Shown piece after piece: positions 34,889-42,499 of a DNA stretch of 64,000 bases. Under the pieces are notes generated by a model. The model was not told where the DNA came from. It saw only the letters and a list, made by a program, of their open reading frames with translations, and ran no database searches. This DNA comes from Bradyrhizobium barranii subsp. barranii (GTDB taxonomy: Bacteria; Pseudomonadota; Alphaproteobacteria; Rhizobiales; Xanthobacteraceae), in NCBI RefSeq assembly GCF_017565645.3, contig NZ_CP086136.1:6431501-6495500 (forward strand), written 5' to 3'. Made by a program: the position numbers and the translations under genes. Every line of letters begins with the position of its first letter. Position 1 is the first letter of the stretch.

Positions 34889-35251
34889 TTAGCCCATCGG
34901 CTTAACGAGCCAGATCGACTTCGTGCGGAAGACCGCATCCACCGACCCGAGGGTGTGACCGGCGCCGAGGATCAGCTTTTCCTGATCGACTTCGCCAGCG
35001 ATGTAGACGACGACCTCCACGTCAGCGGAGGTCGCATCGACCTGCTCACTGAGGATCGCGTCGGGGACCTGCGAGCCGTCCGTCGCAGCCGCGATGGACT
35101 TGAGGTACTTCTTGTCGGCCGTGATCTGGCCGAGCACGGTGCCCTTGCCGAGAACGCCAGCGCCCGACTTGACCGTCACCTTGCGGGCGCGGTGATGGCC
35201 GAGCATGAGCATGCTCGGGACGTACTCGCCTTCGTTCTGAAACTTCGCCAC
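34889..35251 (-). CDS. Head decoration protein (lambda gpD family)
   Basis: The 120-residue protein has VKSGAGVLGKGTVLGQITAD and the C-terminal AGHTLGSVDAVFRTKSIWLV, characteristic of gpD-type capsid-stabilising proteins. It is flanked by protease/scaffold and capsid genes. Confidence 0.92.
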   Translation of the reverse strand: MAKFQNEGEYVPSMLMLGHHRARKVTVKSGAGVLGKGTVLGQITADKKYLKSIAAATDGSQVPDAILSEQVDATSADVEVVVYIAGEVDQEKLILGAGHTLGSVDAVFRTKSIWLVKPMG

Positions 35252-35262
35252 GTTGCGGCTCC

Positions 35263-36588
35263 TTACTTGCCGGTCGCGAGCTTCATCGCGCCGAGAATTG
35301 CGTTGACAGCGGCCTCGTCGCCCTGCGCCCTTTCCTGACCGCTCGACGGGGCGACGCCAGAGTTGGCTTCGGTGTCCGTCTTGATGTCAGCGGCGCGCTC
35401 GGTGCGCTTCGCCTTTTCAGCGGTTACGATCATGGCCGAGAACTCGTGAGCCGAAGAGCCCGTTTCGATAGCCTTTGCGGCGGCGGCCTCGTAACCGGGC
35501 AGGGTCAGGCCCATGATCTCGGTGACGCGCTTCCGCTCGACGACGACCGGATCGCTCGCGGCGGCGGCTGCGGCGGCTTCTTCGTCGGCCTTCGCCTTGG
35601 CTTCGGCTTCGGCCTTTGCCTTGGCTTCGTTCTCGGCCTGCACTTCAGCGCGAATCTGCGCTGCGAATGCAGCCTTCTCTTCATCGGTCATCTTGACTTC
35701 TCCACTTTGGCCGGTCGCGGCCGGGTTAAAACCGAAGGACGCCTTCGGACTTTCGCCGCGAGCCAAGCTCGCGAGAACCTGTTCGAACGTCGCAACGCCA
35801 TCGGCCATCCCGGCATCGACAGCCGCTTGGCCGATCAGGACATCGCCCTGCCCGAAACGTTCGAGTGCATGTTCGACGCTTACGCCGCGATACTTCGCGA
35901 CGGTCTCGACGAACACGGCGGCCATTGCGTCAACGCGCGCTTGCACGCGGTCGCGGCCTTCCTGGGTGTTGATGTCCACGCGCTTGTAGGGCGACTGCGA
36001 AGACACGAACTCGATGGTCTTGATGCCGCGCGCCGCGTCCTGCGCAGACGTGTCTCGATAGCCCGCCACGACGCCCATGGAGCCGAGCGCGGCGGTCGGC
36101 CCGATAATGAACTCGTCCGACGCGGTGCCCAACCAGAACGCAGCGGAGGCCGCCTGATCGCCTGCATACGTGACGATGGGTTTCTTGCCGCGCACTTCGT
36201 TGATCGCCGTGGCAAGCTCCGCAACGCCAGCGGCCTCGCCCCCAGGCGAATGAATGTTGAGCAGGATCGAGCGAATGGACGCATTGTCCATCGCGGCCTG
36301 AAGGTCGCGGCGCACGGTCTCGTAAGCGGTCGCGCCGCAAAACGTGGTCATGAGGTTGGCGCGCTTGAACAAGGGGCCAGCCACGTCGATCACTGCGACG
36401 TTGCCGCGCCGCGTCGCGCGCTCGGACCGCTCAAGCTCTTGGCCGCGATAGGCTTCGAGCATCTGCGGCGTGATCTGACTCTCGCGCGCGGCGATCTCCA
36501 TGACCTGACGCAGAGCCCCCTCTTCCATCGCCCAATTGGCCGTGAGAGCGGCGTCGAAGATCAGCGGGTTGCGGACGTTGATGGTCAT
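35263..36588 (-). CDS. Capsid maturation protease, S49/SppA family, with internal scaffold
   Basis: The 441-residue protein contains a protease domain (residues about 60-285). It has SPGGE at 114-118, the nucleophile Ser in DQAASAAFWLG (about S148), and a candidate general-base Lys in the GPLFKRANLM block or later. The C-terminal 150 residues are Ala/Lys/Glu-rich and helical, with an internal Met (MTDEEKAAFAAQIRAEVQAE) preceded by GAAGTC. They could be expressed as a separate scaffold, as in lambda C/Nu3. Confidence 0.9.
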   Translation of the reverse strand: MTINVRNPLIFDAALTANWAMEEGALRQVMEIAARESQITPQMLEAYRGQELERSERATRRGNVAVIDVAGPLFKRANLMTTFCGATAYETVRRDLQAAMDNASIRSILLNIHSPGGEAAGVAELATAINEVRGKKPIVTYAGDQAASAAFWLGTASDEFIIGPTAALGSMGVVAGYRDTSAQDAARGIKTIEFVSSQSPYKRVDINTQEGRDRVQARVDAMAAVFVETVAKYRGVSVEHALERFGQGDVLIGQAAVDAGMADGVATFEQVLASLARGESPKASFGFNPAATGQSGEVKMTDEEKAAFAAQIRAEVQAENEAKAKAEAEAKAKADEEAAAAAAASDPVVVERKRVTEIMGLTLPGYEAAAAKAIETGSSAHEFSAMIVTAEKAKRTERAADIKTDTEANSGVAPSSGQERAQGDEAAVNAILGAMKLATGK

Positions 36589-38195
36589 TGCTTCTTCTCG
36601 GCCTTCTTAGGCTTGGGCTTGTCGGTGCCGTCGCCCTTCTGTTCGATGTCTTCGTTGACGCGAGACCCCATGCCGGACGGCGCCAGAACTTCGGGTTCGA
36701 GCTTCGCCGCCGCGCGAGCGATGTGCTCGCGAGCGCGTTGCGCCGTGGTATGTTCGAAGTCGTCGCCACCGCGCTCGATGATGACCTGCTCGATGGTGCG
36801 AGCGCCCAGGTTGACGGCTTCGGTCTCGGCCTTCCATTCCTTGAGCGGGTCGAGGATGATCCGCGCCGGGCCGATCCACTGAGCGCCGAGCCATGCCGCG
36901 CGCTTGACGGGATCATTGAAGAAGCCGGGCGCGTCGATCAGACCGGCGTTGATCGCATCGGTCAGGAACCACTCGTAAACGGGCGCGCAGAAGTTGCGGA
37001 CGAGCCAAGTGCGGCGGTCGCGGAAGAACTGCGCGGCCATTTCCAGAGATGCCCTCGACGCGCTGTAGCTCGCCGTGAAGTGCATCATGAGCAGTTCGAA
37101 CGGGATGGACAGAGCGACGCCGATCTGCCTCACGACCGATTGAAAGAACGGGTCGAAGTTCGCAGTGTTCGCGGGCTGCGCGGTCTGAATCTCTTCGTCG
37201 GTGCCGATATCGACGATGGTGCCCGGCCCCATGGTCACGTCGTTCGCGCACATCCCAGGAAGGCCAGGCGTAGCGCCTGCAAAGCCGTCGTCGCCCGTGG
37301 TCTTCAGGAAGACGGTGAAGAACGAAGACACGACGGCCTTCATCAACTCGGCTTCGCTGTAGCGGTCGAGTTGCTTCAGGATTTCGATGACCGGAGCGAG
37401 CGCAGGAATGCCACGGTTCAGGCCGGGCCGCATGCGCTCGAAGATATGGAGCACCATCTGCTCGCCCGACTTCTTGCCGAAGGCCGGGATTTCGGTGAAG
37501 CCGTTGACCGTATAGGTCTGGCGCTCGCCGGGGTGTTCGTTCAGGACGATGTAAGCGACCGGAGCGCCGTCTTCGTCGATCCTGACGCCGTCACGGATTA
37601 GATACTCGCCTTCCAACTCGCTCGGGGTGGCGACGCGGTCGGCCTCGATCACGTTGAGCGCGAGCGGAACGACGGCGTTGGGGCGCTTCGGCGTCCGGCG
37701 CAACACGAAGGTGTCACCGGATTCGAAGACGGCACTGAAAACGAGGCCCTGAAGCTCATAGAAGTTCTGCGTGAGCGTGATGTCGCAGAGCTTCGACTGC
37801 GCCCAAAGGTCAAACAGCGTCTCGGACTTGCGCTCCCACAACTCGGCGGCTTCCGGCGACATGCCGAGCAGCTTCGGGTTCAGCTTCGAGCGCACGCGCA
37901 GGCCGGAGCCAACAACGTTGCTCTTCGAGGTCTGCCTTGCGCCGGTGGCGATGGGATTGTTGCGGCCGAGATCGCGCGAGCGGCTGCGCAACGCGGGAAG
38001 GTCGCCCAGGGTGTCGGAGTCGGCCGAGCCGGGATGGGTCCTCCACGCCTTCAGGGCGGCGCGGTTCGAGCGCGCACCGGCGTATTGGCCCATGTAGTTG
38101 AGCGAGAGGCGCGCATGATAGCGGCGCGTCGCGAAGTTCGGTGCGACGCCCGCCAGGAAGCGGTCCATAAGGGTCGGTGCGACGGGCTTAATCAC
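36585..38195 (-). CDS. Portal protein (lambda gpB family)
   Basis: The product of about 536 residues forms the dodecameric DNA entry channel. Lambda-portal blocks are visible: LGRNNPIATGARQTSKSNVV, then ESGDTFVLRRTPKRPN and the C-terminal SASRASLEMAAQFFRDRR. The GTG start is chosen because it overlaps the stop of the gpW gene (GTGA). The C-terminal tail is Lys-rich (KPKPKKAEKKQ). Confidence 0.95.
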   Translation of the reverse strand: MIKPVAPTLMDRFLAGVAPNFATRRYHARLSLNYMGQYAGARSNRAALKAWRTHPGSADSDTLGDLPALRSRSRDLGRNNPIATGARQTSKSNVVGSGLRVRSKLNPKLLGMSPEAAELWERKSETLFDLWAQSKLCDITLTQNFYELQGLVFSAVFESGDTFVLRRTPKRPNAVVPLALNVIEADRVATPSELEGEYLIRDGVRIDEDGAPVAYIVLNEHPGERQTYTVNGFTEIPAFGKKSGEQMVLHIFERMRPGLNRGIPALAPVIEILKQLDRYSEAELMKAVVSSFFTVFLKTTGDDGFAGATPGLPGMCANDVTMGPGTIVDIGTDEEIQTAQPANTANFDPFFQSVVRQIGVALSIPFELLMMHFTASYSASRASLEMAAQFFRDRRTWLVRNFCAPVYEWFLTDAINAGLIDAPGFFNDPVKRAAWLGAQWIGPARIILDPLKEWKAETEAVNLGARTIEQVIIERGGDDFEHTTAQRAREHIARAAAKLEPEVLAPSGMGSRVNEDIEQKGDGTDKPKPKKAEKKQ

Positions 38196-38398
38196 AGCGG
38201 GATCACCCGCTGGGTACGAATGCCGCCGCGCTTGGCCCGAGCGGCCTGCTTTTCGAGGCGTTGAGCGCGCTGATCGAGTTGGCGCAGATCGGCGCGCCAA
38301 AGCTCACGATCCTTGATCGTGTAACGCTGACCGTTCTGCTCGACCGTGTTGATCGAGTTTAGGGTCTCTTCAAGCTGCTCTTCGACGGTCTTTGCCAT
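38192..38398 (-). CDS. Head-tail connector, gpW family
   Basis: The 68-residue basic protein (LEETLNSINTVEQNGQRYTI, then LRQLDQRAQRLEKQAARAKR) has the size and helix-hairpin-helix layout of lambda gpW. gpW completes the portal channel for tail attachment. It is coupled to the portal gene. Confidence 0.8.
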   Translation of the reverse strand: MAKTVEEQLEETLNSINTVEQNGQRYTIKDRELWRADLRQLDQRAQRLEKQAARAKRGGIRTQRVIPL

Positions 38399-38450
38399 GC
38401 CCCGAAGCTACGGGACATGGATCGTTCGAGATAGAGCGTTCCGATCTCCC

Positions 38451-38723
38451 TTAGCGCGCTCGCTTTGGAGCGTCCTTGAAGATCACGATATCGTCAGGCG
38501 GCACTCCACCGGCGAGATAGATGCGCAAAAGCATCTCGATAGTGCCGGAAACGGCCGACTTGCCCTTCTCCATGTTGTAGACGTGGTCGGTGCCGTGGTC
38601 TTCGGAGAGCCCCAGGGCGCGCACGAGCTCTTGGGCCGTCAGCGGGGCACCGCCGGGCTTCCACATCTTGCCCAGGGCGGTACGGGCGGCGCGGACATCG
38701 TCCTTGGTCATCATGCTCTTCAT
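38451..38723 (-). CDS. XRE-like HTH protein inside the head gene cluster
   Basis: The 90-residue protein contains a helix-turn-helix-like region (APLTAQELVRALGLSEDHGT, then VYNMEKGKSAVSGTIEMLLR). It resembles XRE-type regulators in which the operon's own regulator recognises nearby DNA. It lies between the large terminase and connector genes, an unusual place for a regulator. A start at MTKDDVRAAR is equally possible. Its target is unknown. Confidence 0.6.
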   Translation of the reverse strand: MKSMMTKDDVRAARTALGKMWKPGGAPLTAQELVRALGLSEDHGTDHVYNMEKGKSAVSGTIEMLLRIYLAGGVPPDDIVIFKDAPKRAR

Positions 38724-38738
38724 CTAGCCGCTCAATCC

Positions 38739-40685
38739 TTAACTTTCAACGCCACGGCTGCGGACGCGACGCCTCCCAGGAAGAGCCTGGGGAGCCGCAG
38801 GGGCCGGTTCTTCGCGCGCGACGGGCATTTGCGGGGCAGCATTCAGCGCGTTCGCCGCTGCCGCCCGCAGAGCCATCAAACGACGCTCCATGTTGATGCC
38901 GAGCGAGAGCCGCGCTGCGATATTGTAGACGCGGAGATCCAGCGGTTCATTGCGCTGATGGACTTTGTGCCATTCCTTCGTCACGAAGCCGCGCCTATCG
39001 GTCTTCAGCACCGCTTTTTCGGCGGTCAGGCCCTCGAAGAACTTTTTGGCATAGTTTTCGAGCAGCGGGTAATGGCAGTAGCCGGGACCGGGCTCCTTCA
39101 GTTCGAGCCGCTTGTAGTGCATGTCCTTCGCCTGATCGACGCCAAGCACGAAGATCGTGACGTTCTTCGCCTTGTTGACGGTGCCCTTCACCGGCCAGAT
39201 CGGGCGGCCGGGTCCGCCGATGCCCTTAATAGCGTAGACGCGGCGAGCGATGCGCGGCCGAACGAAGTTGTAGACGTGCTGCGTGAAGTGGCCGCCAGAG
39301 TCGATGCAGGCCGCTTCCACACGCATCTCGACGCCGGACGGATGCTTGAACGTTCGCATCAAGGCGTTGTCGATGACCTCCCAAAAGCCGGGGGTGTTCG
39401 GCGCGCCATAGTGAACCTTGTAGTCGAGCGACCACGATTCATCGTCCTGGCCCCAACCGCACCACTCGACTTCGGCGCGGTCGTCCTGAATATCGACGGA
39501 GCCGGTGATGCAGCCGACGCCGCTCGGCAAGATGATCGCGGCGTCATACTCTTCACGGCGCGCAAAGATCGAGTCGGGGTTGGCTCGCTCGCCGCGCTCT
39601 TCCCACGTCTCCGCAAGGCGCGTGTTCACCCAGGTCTTCAGACGCTCGGGGTGCTTCTTCACCAACACGAAGTCGCGTGCCATCTCGCCGAGAGCGCGCC
39701 ACGGCGACGCGATGCGGTTCAAGTGGAAGCCCGCGTGACCCTTCACTTCGGGCCGCGTCGCGATCCACACGCCGCGCTGGATCGCCTTCAGCCGCTCTGC
39801 CTCGCTCCACCCGTGGTCGCACAGTTCGCCGGTGTCGGGGTCGCTGTATTCGCAGTGATAGCGTGCCGCCAACGGATCGTTGTCGGGCCATCGGACTTGC
39901 GCCCAGCGCAAATGCTGCATGTGAGCGCACTTCGGGCACGGCACGAAGAAGCGGCGCTGATCGCTTTCCTCATAGGATGACTCGATGCGCGACGCGCCCT
40001 TGATGGTCGGCGTCGAGACAAGTGCGATCTTGCGATTCCAGAACGTCGTGGTTCGCTCGATGGCGAGCGAGACGGGATCGCCTTCCTTACCGGCGCTCGC
40101 CTCATAGCGATCAACTTCGTCGCAGAGCAGAATGCGGATCGGGCGCGATGCGAGCGATGCGGGCGAGTTTGCGCCCGCCATGGTGATGTGGCCGCCCGCA
40201 TATTTCTTGTGAAGGATCGTGTCTTCGGAGTCGCGCGCGCTGTTGCCGAGCTTCGCCGAGAGAGGCGGCGTGTCGCGGATCATCGGCGCGAGACGATCCT
40301 TCGAATATGCTTCGGCCATCTGCAACGTCGGTTGCAGAATGAGCATCGGGCACGGATCGAGATGGACGTGGAAGCCCGCCACGTTGTTGATGACTTCGGT
40401 CTTCACCGTCTGCGCCGCGACCATACAGGTGATGATCTCGATCTCGGGATCGGCGAAGGCATCCATGATGCCGCGCGACGGCTCGACGCGCGCAGTAGAC
40501 CACTTGCCGGGCTCGGAAGACGCTTCCGGCGAGAGCACGCGGTATTCGTCCGCCCACTCGGAGACGGTCAGCTTCGGCGGCGGGCTGAAGCTCTGCGCGA
40601 TGATTTCGCGAACCTGCGCGCGAAGCCGAGCTTCATACGCGGCATCGTCACTGTATTCATCGACTACGGCGACGGCGGCGGTCAT
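38739..40685 (-). CDS. Terminase large subunit (GpA family)
   Basis: The 648-residue packaging motor and nuclease has an N-terminal ATPase with MVAAQTVKTEVINN and Walker B RILLCDEVDRYE. A CxxC zinc-like pair lies at VPCPKCAHMQ, and a C-terminal nuclease domain carries GCITGSVDIQDDRAEVEW. The ATG at MTAAVAVVDEYSD is used; the TTG two codons earlier is weaker. The C-terminus is Pro/Arg-rich. Confidence 0.95.
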   Translation of the reverse strand: MTAAVAVVDEYSDDAAYEARLRAQVREIIAQSFSPPPKLTVSEWADEYRVLSPEASSEPGKWSTARVEPSRGIMDAFADPEIEIITCMVAAQTVKTEVINNVAGFHVHLDPCPMLILQPTLQMAEAYSKDRLAPMIRDTPPLSAKLGNSARDSEDTILHKKYAGGHITMAGANSPASLASRPIRILLCDEVDRYEASAGKEGDPVSLAIERTTTFWNRKIALVSTPTIKGASRIESSYEESDQRRFFVPCPKCAHMQHLRWAQVRWPDNDPLAARYHCEYSDPDTGELCDHGWSEAERLKAIQRGVWIATRPEVKGHAGFHLNRIASPWRALGEMARDFVLVKKHPERLKTWVNTRLAETWEERGERANPDSIFARREEYDAAIILPSGVGCITGSVDIQDDRAEVEWCGWGQDDESWSLDYKVHYGAPNTPGFWEVIDNALMRTFKHPSGVEMRVEAACIDSGGHFTQHVYNFVRPRIARRVYAIKGIGGPGRPIWPVKGTVNKAKNVTIFVLGVDQAKDMHYKRLELKEPGPGYCHYPLLENYAKKFFEGLTAEKAVLKTDRRGFVTKEWHKVHQRNEPLDLRVYNIAARLSLGINMERRLMALRAAAANALNAAPQMPVAREEPAPAAPQALPGRRRVRSRGVES

Positions 40686-40687
40686 GC

Positions 40688-40867
40688 TCAATCCGGCTTG
40701 CGCTGATACTCAGGGCAGCGCTGACGTGCGTCGGTCGGTTGCTCGAAGTTGATCGAGGCCGTGCGTTGACAAACGCCGTGCCACTCCCCTTCCCGCTTCC
40801 ATCCGGTGCAGACTTCGCAACTGTTGGGCGGCCACTTCATCCACGAAGGCTTAAACTCACTCGTCAT
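40688..40867 (-). CDS. 59-residue Cys-containing protein between terminase genes
   Basis: This gene runs MTSEFKPSWMKWPPNSCEVC and on to CPEYQRKPD. It overlaps the end of the small terminase gene by 11 bases and stops two bases before the large-subunit ATG. Four cysteines (CxxC near residue 17-20, then one near 34 and one near 51) suggest a small zinc-binding fold. The tight spacing on both sides supports a real gene. A packaging accessory role is possible. Confidence 0.6.
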   Translation of the reverse strand: MTSEFKPSWMKWPPNSCEVCTGWKREGEWHGVCQRTASINFEQPTDARQRCPEYQRKPD

Positions 40868-41435
40868 TTTCTTCTTCGTCTTGCTCGATGTGTTCGACCG
40901 TCGGCTCGACGTGAGGTTCTTCCTCGACGGGCTCCGTGGTCATCTTGATTTCGTTCAGTGCTTCGAGGATCAACCGCTCAACTTCGTTGACCAGCTTCTT
41001 CGTGCCTTCAGGCGCGCCGACTTCGAGTTGAATGGCGGGCCGGAGCTTGGATGGGATGCCGAGCAGCCGCGCGCGTGCGTTGGCGATTTCGTTCGAGAGC
41101 ACCTTGACGATCATTTGGATGGGGCGAACAAGCTCCATCTTCGTCGCCAATTCCAACTCGGACAGTTTCGCCTTCGCGATCTCATTGCGGAGGCGCGCCT
41201 TGTCGATGGTGATCTCTTCGCCGCCTTCCTTAAGCGTCGCGGCCGTATGCGCCCTGCGCTCTGCACGTTCGCGCGCGAGCAGCCACTTCAGCACGTCTTC
41301 GGTGTCGAACTCGAACTGCTTGCCACGGCCGCCGTGCGACTTGACCGGCATCCCGTTCTCGACCCATGCGGAGATCGTCGGCAGCGAATAGCCGAAGATG
41401 TCCGCAAGCTCTTGTCGGTTGACGGTCTTGCCCAT
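40857..41435 (-). CDS. Terminase small subunit (Nu1 family)
   Basis: The 192-residue protein starts at MGKTVNRQELADIFGYSLPT, the Nu1-type winged helix that binds the packaging site. An oligomerisation helix and an acidic C-terminal tail (Glu/Asp run) that contacts the large subunit follow. The longer open frame upstream lies in the kinase gene and was discarded. It is the first virion gene in the order of transcription after the kinase. Confidence 0.9.
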   Translation of the reverse strand: MGKTVNRQELADIFGYSLPTISAWVENGMPVKSHGGRGKQFEFDTEDVLKWLLARERAERRAHTAATLKEGGEEITIDKARLRNEIAKAKLSELELATKMELVRPIQMIVKVLSNEIANARARLLGIPSKLRPAIQLEVGAPEGTKKLVNEVERLILEALNEIKMTTEPVEEEPHVEPTVEHIEQDEEENDE

Positions 41436-41437
41436 GA

Positions 41438-42019
41438 TCAGTCGATCACGTTCAGCCGGTCGGTCCGCGCCGCCAGATCGGCGACGACGATGTCCATCTG
41501 CCGGAAGGTGGACGCCATATCGCCCTGGTAGTTCATGACGGAGCGATGGGCCTTTACTTCGGCCTGCGCCTGCTCGGTGCGGTGTTCCTGGGGGATCAGG
41601 CCGGGGCGAACGATCTCGATCACCCAACCGCCCATGCGGTCGATGGCTTCGCCTTCGTTTGCGTGGCGCACGTCCTCGAACACGACGCGCTTCGGCGCGC
41701 TCATGTAAAGCACGTCGGTCTCGGTGCCGATCCAGAACTCAGAGCCCATCCAATCGCGGCCCCAATGGCCGCCGAGCCCTTCCATGGCGTGGCGCGGCGA
41801 CTGGCCGCCCAGCCAGGGCGTCGGCACTTCCTTGAGATCGCCGTCGATCATCCGCTCGATGGTGGCTTCGTCGCAGCGCCGGTAGCGCAGGTAGGCGCGC
41901 AGCATGTCCTTGAGCGCGCCAGCGAACCGGCCGCGCACAAACCCGTGGTTCTCGATGAGATGGCGGGCCACGGTGGTCTTGCCGGACCCGATAAGGCCCT
42001 TGAGGCCGATGACGATCAT
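41438..42019 (-). CDS. Deoxynucleoside monophosphate kinase-like protein
   Basis: The 193-residue P-loop protein starts MIVIGLKGLIGSGKTTVARH. It has G-L-x-G-S-G-K-T-T at about residues 8-16 and a RFAGALKDMLRAYLRY block. VVFEDVRHANEGEAIDRMGG is the layout of phage dNMP kinases of the T4 gene 1 type. It would recharge nucleotides for phage DNA synthesis. It is the first gene of the late block. Confidence 0.8.
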   Translation of the reverse strand: MIVIGLKGLIGSGKTTVARHLIENHGFVRGRFAGALKDMLRAYLRYRRCDEATIERMIDGDLKEVPTPWLGGQSPRHAMEGLGGHWGRDWMGSEFWIGTETDVLYMSAPKRVVFEDVRHANEGEAIDRMGGWVIEIVRPGLIPQEHRTEQAQAEVKAHRSVMNYQGDMASTFRQMDIVVADLAARTDRLNVID

Positions 42020-42055
42020 GGATGGAGGCTCCGATTGGGAGCCATACGGTCTCAA

Positions 42056-42432
42056 TCGGTATAGTTTCTTTCGAGCGTGTTTCGGTATCCCATCGCAGCG
42101 CCGGACCGCAGCCGGATCAAAATATCAATTTCGGGCTTGGAAATCGCCAATCTGATGTTTTCAGGGGCAGGCCGGGGTGGGATCGACCCCCAGGTTCCAC
42201 AACCGATCCGAGAACAGAAAGTCACTTTTTAAAATTTTGTATCTGCGAGAGTCGGGCGGTCGCGCGTTTACCCGCGTGGGAAGGGCGCTGGTAGGACCCA
42301 AAGTGTTACAACTCTGCGAAATGTTCGAAGCTGGCGACAGGTTCGAGTGGCTAGATCATTGAAAAAAAGCCTGATCCTGAGCGATGTCGGTTCCGAGTTT
42401 GGCCGGTGCGACCGCTACGCGACCATGGCCAC
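42056..42432. other. Non-coding stretch between dNMP kinase and the tts box
   Basis: This AT-richer segment separates the minus-strand late operon from the plus-strand effector gene. It includes CACTTTTTAAAATTTTG near 42223-42240. No convincing gene or hairpin terminator is seen. The open frame that starts with GTG at 42347 lies upstream of the tts box and is probably not translated as such. The late promoter of the prophage may be here, but no clear sigma70 signal is visible. Confidence 0.5.
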
Positions 42433-42460
42433 GTCAGGTTCTCGAAAGCTGGCCCGAGTA
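42433..42460 (+). promoter_or_regulatory. tts box (TtsI-dependent type III secretion promoter element)
   Basis: GTCAGGTTCTCGAAAGCT followed by GGCCCG matches the rhizobial tts box consensus (GTCAG-x-TT-x-TCG-x-AAGCT-xx-C). TtsI, activated through NodD and flavonoids, binds this element upstream of type III effector genes in Bradyrhizobium and relatives. It is correctly oriented toward the effector-like frame that follows, 40-90 bases from the likely starts. Confidence 0.85.
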
Positions 42461-42499
42461 GGAGACTTGGTTCAGACGATCTTGAAACGTGAGGCTAAC

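Noticed and set aside
38346..39980. Plus-strand open frame of 544 codons opposite the large terminase
   Set aside because: Antisense shadow of a well-supported GpA-type terminase. No recognisable motif.
42160..42346. tRNA-like or attachment site sequence (GGTTCGAGTGG and GGTTCCAC words)
   Set aside because: No cloverleaf can be drawn around these words, and no integrase or repeated core is seen nearby.
42347..42499. GTG at 42347 as start of the effector-like gene
   Set aside because: The tts box lies downstream of it, so a TtsI-driven transcript would begin after this codon.
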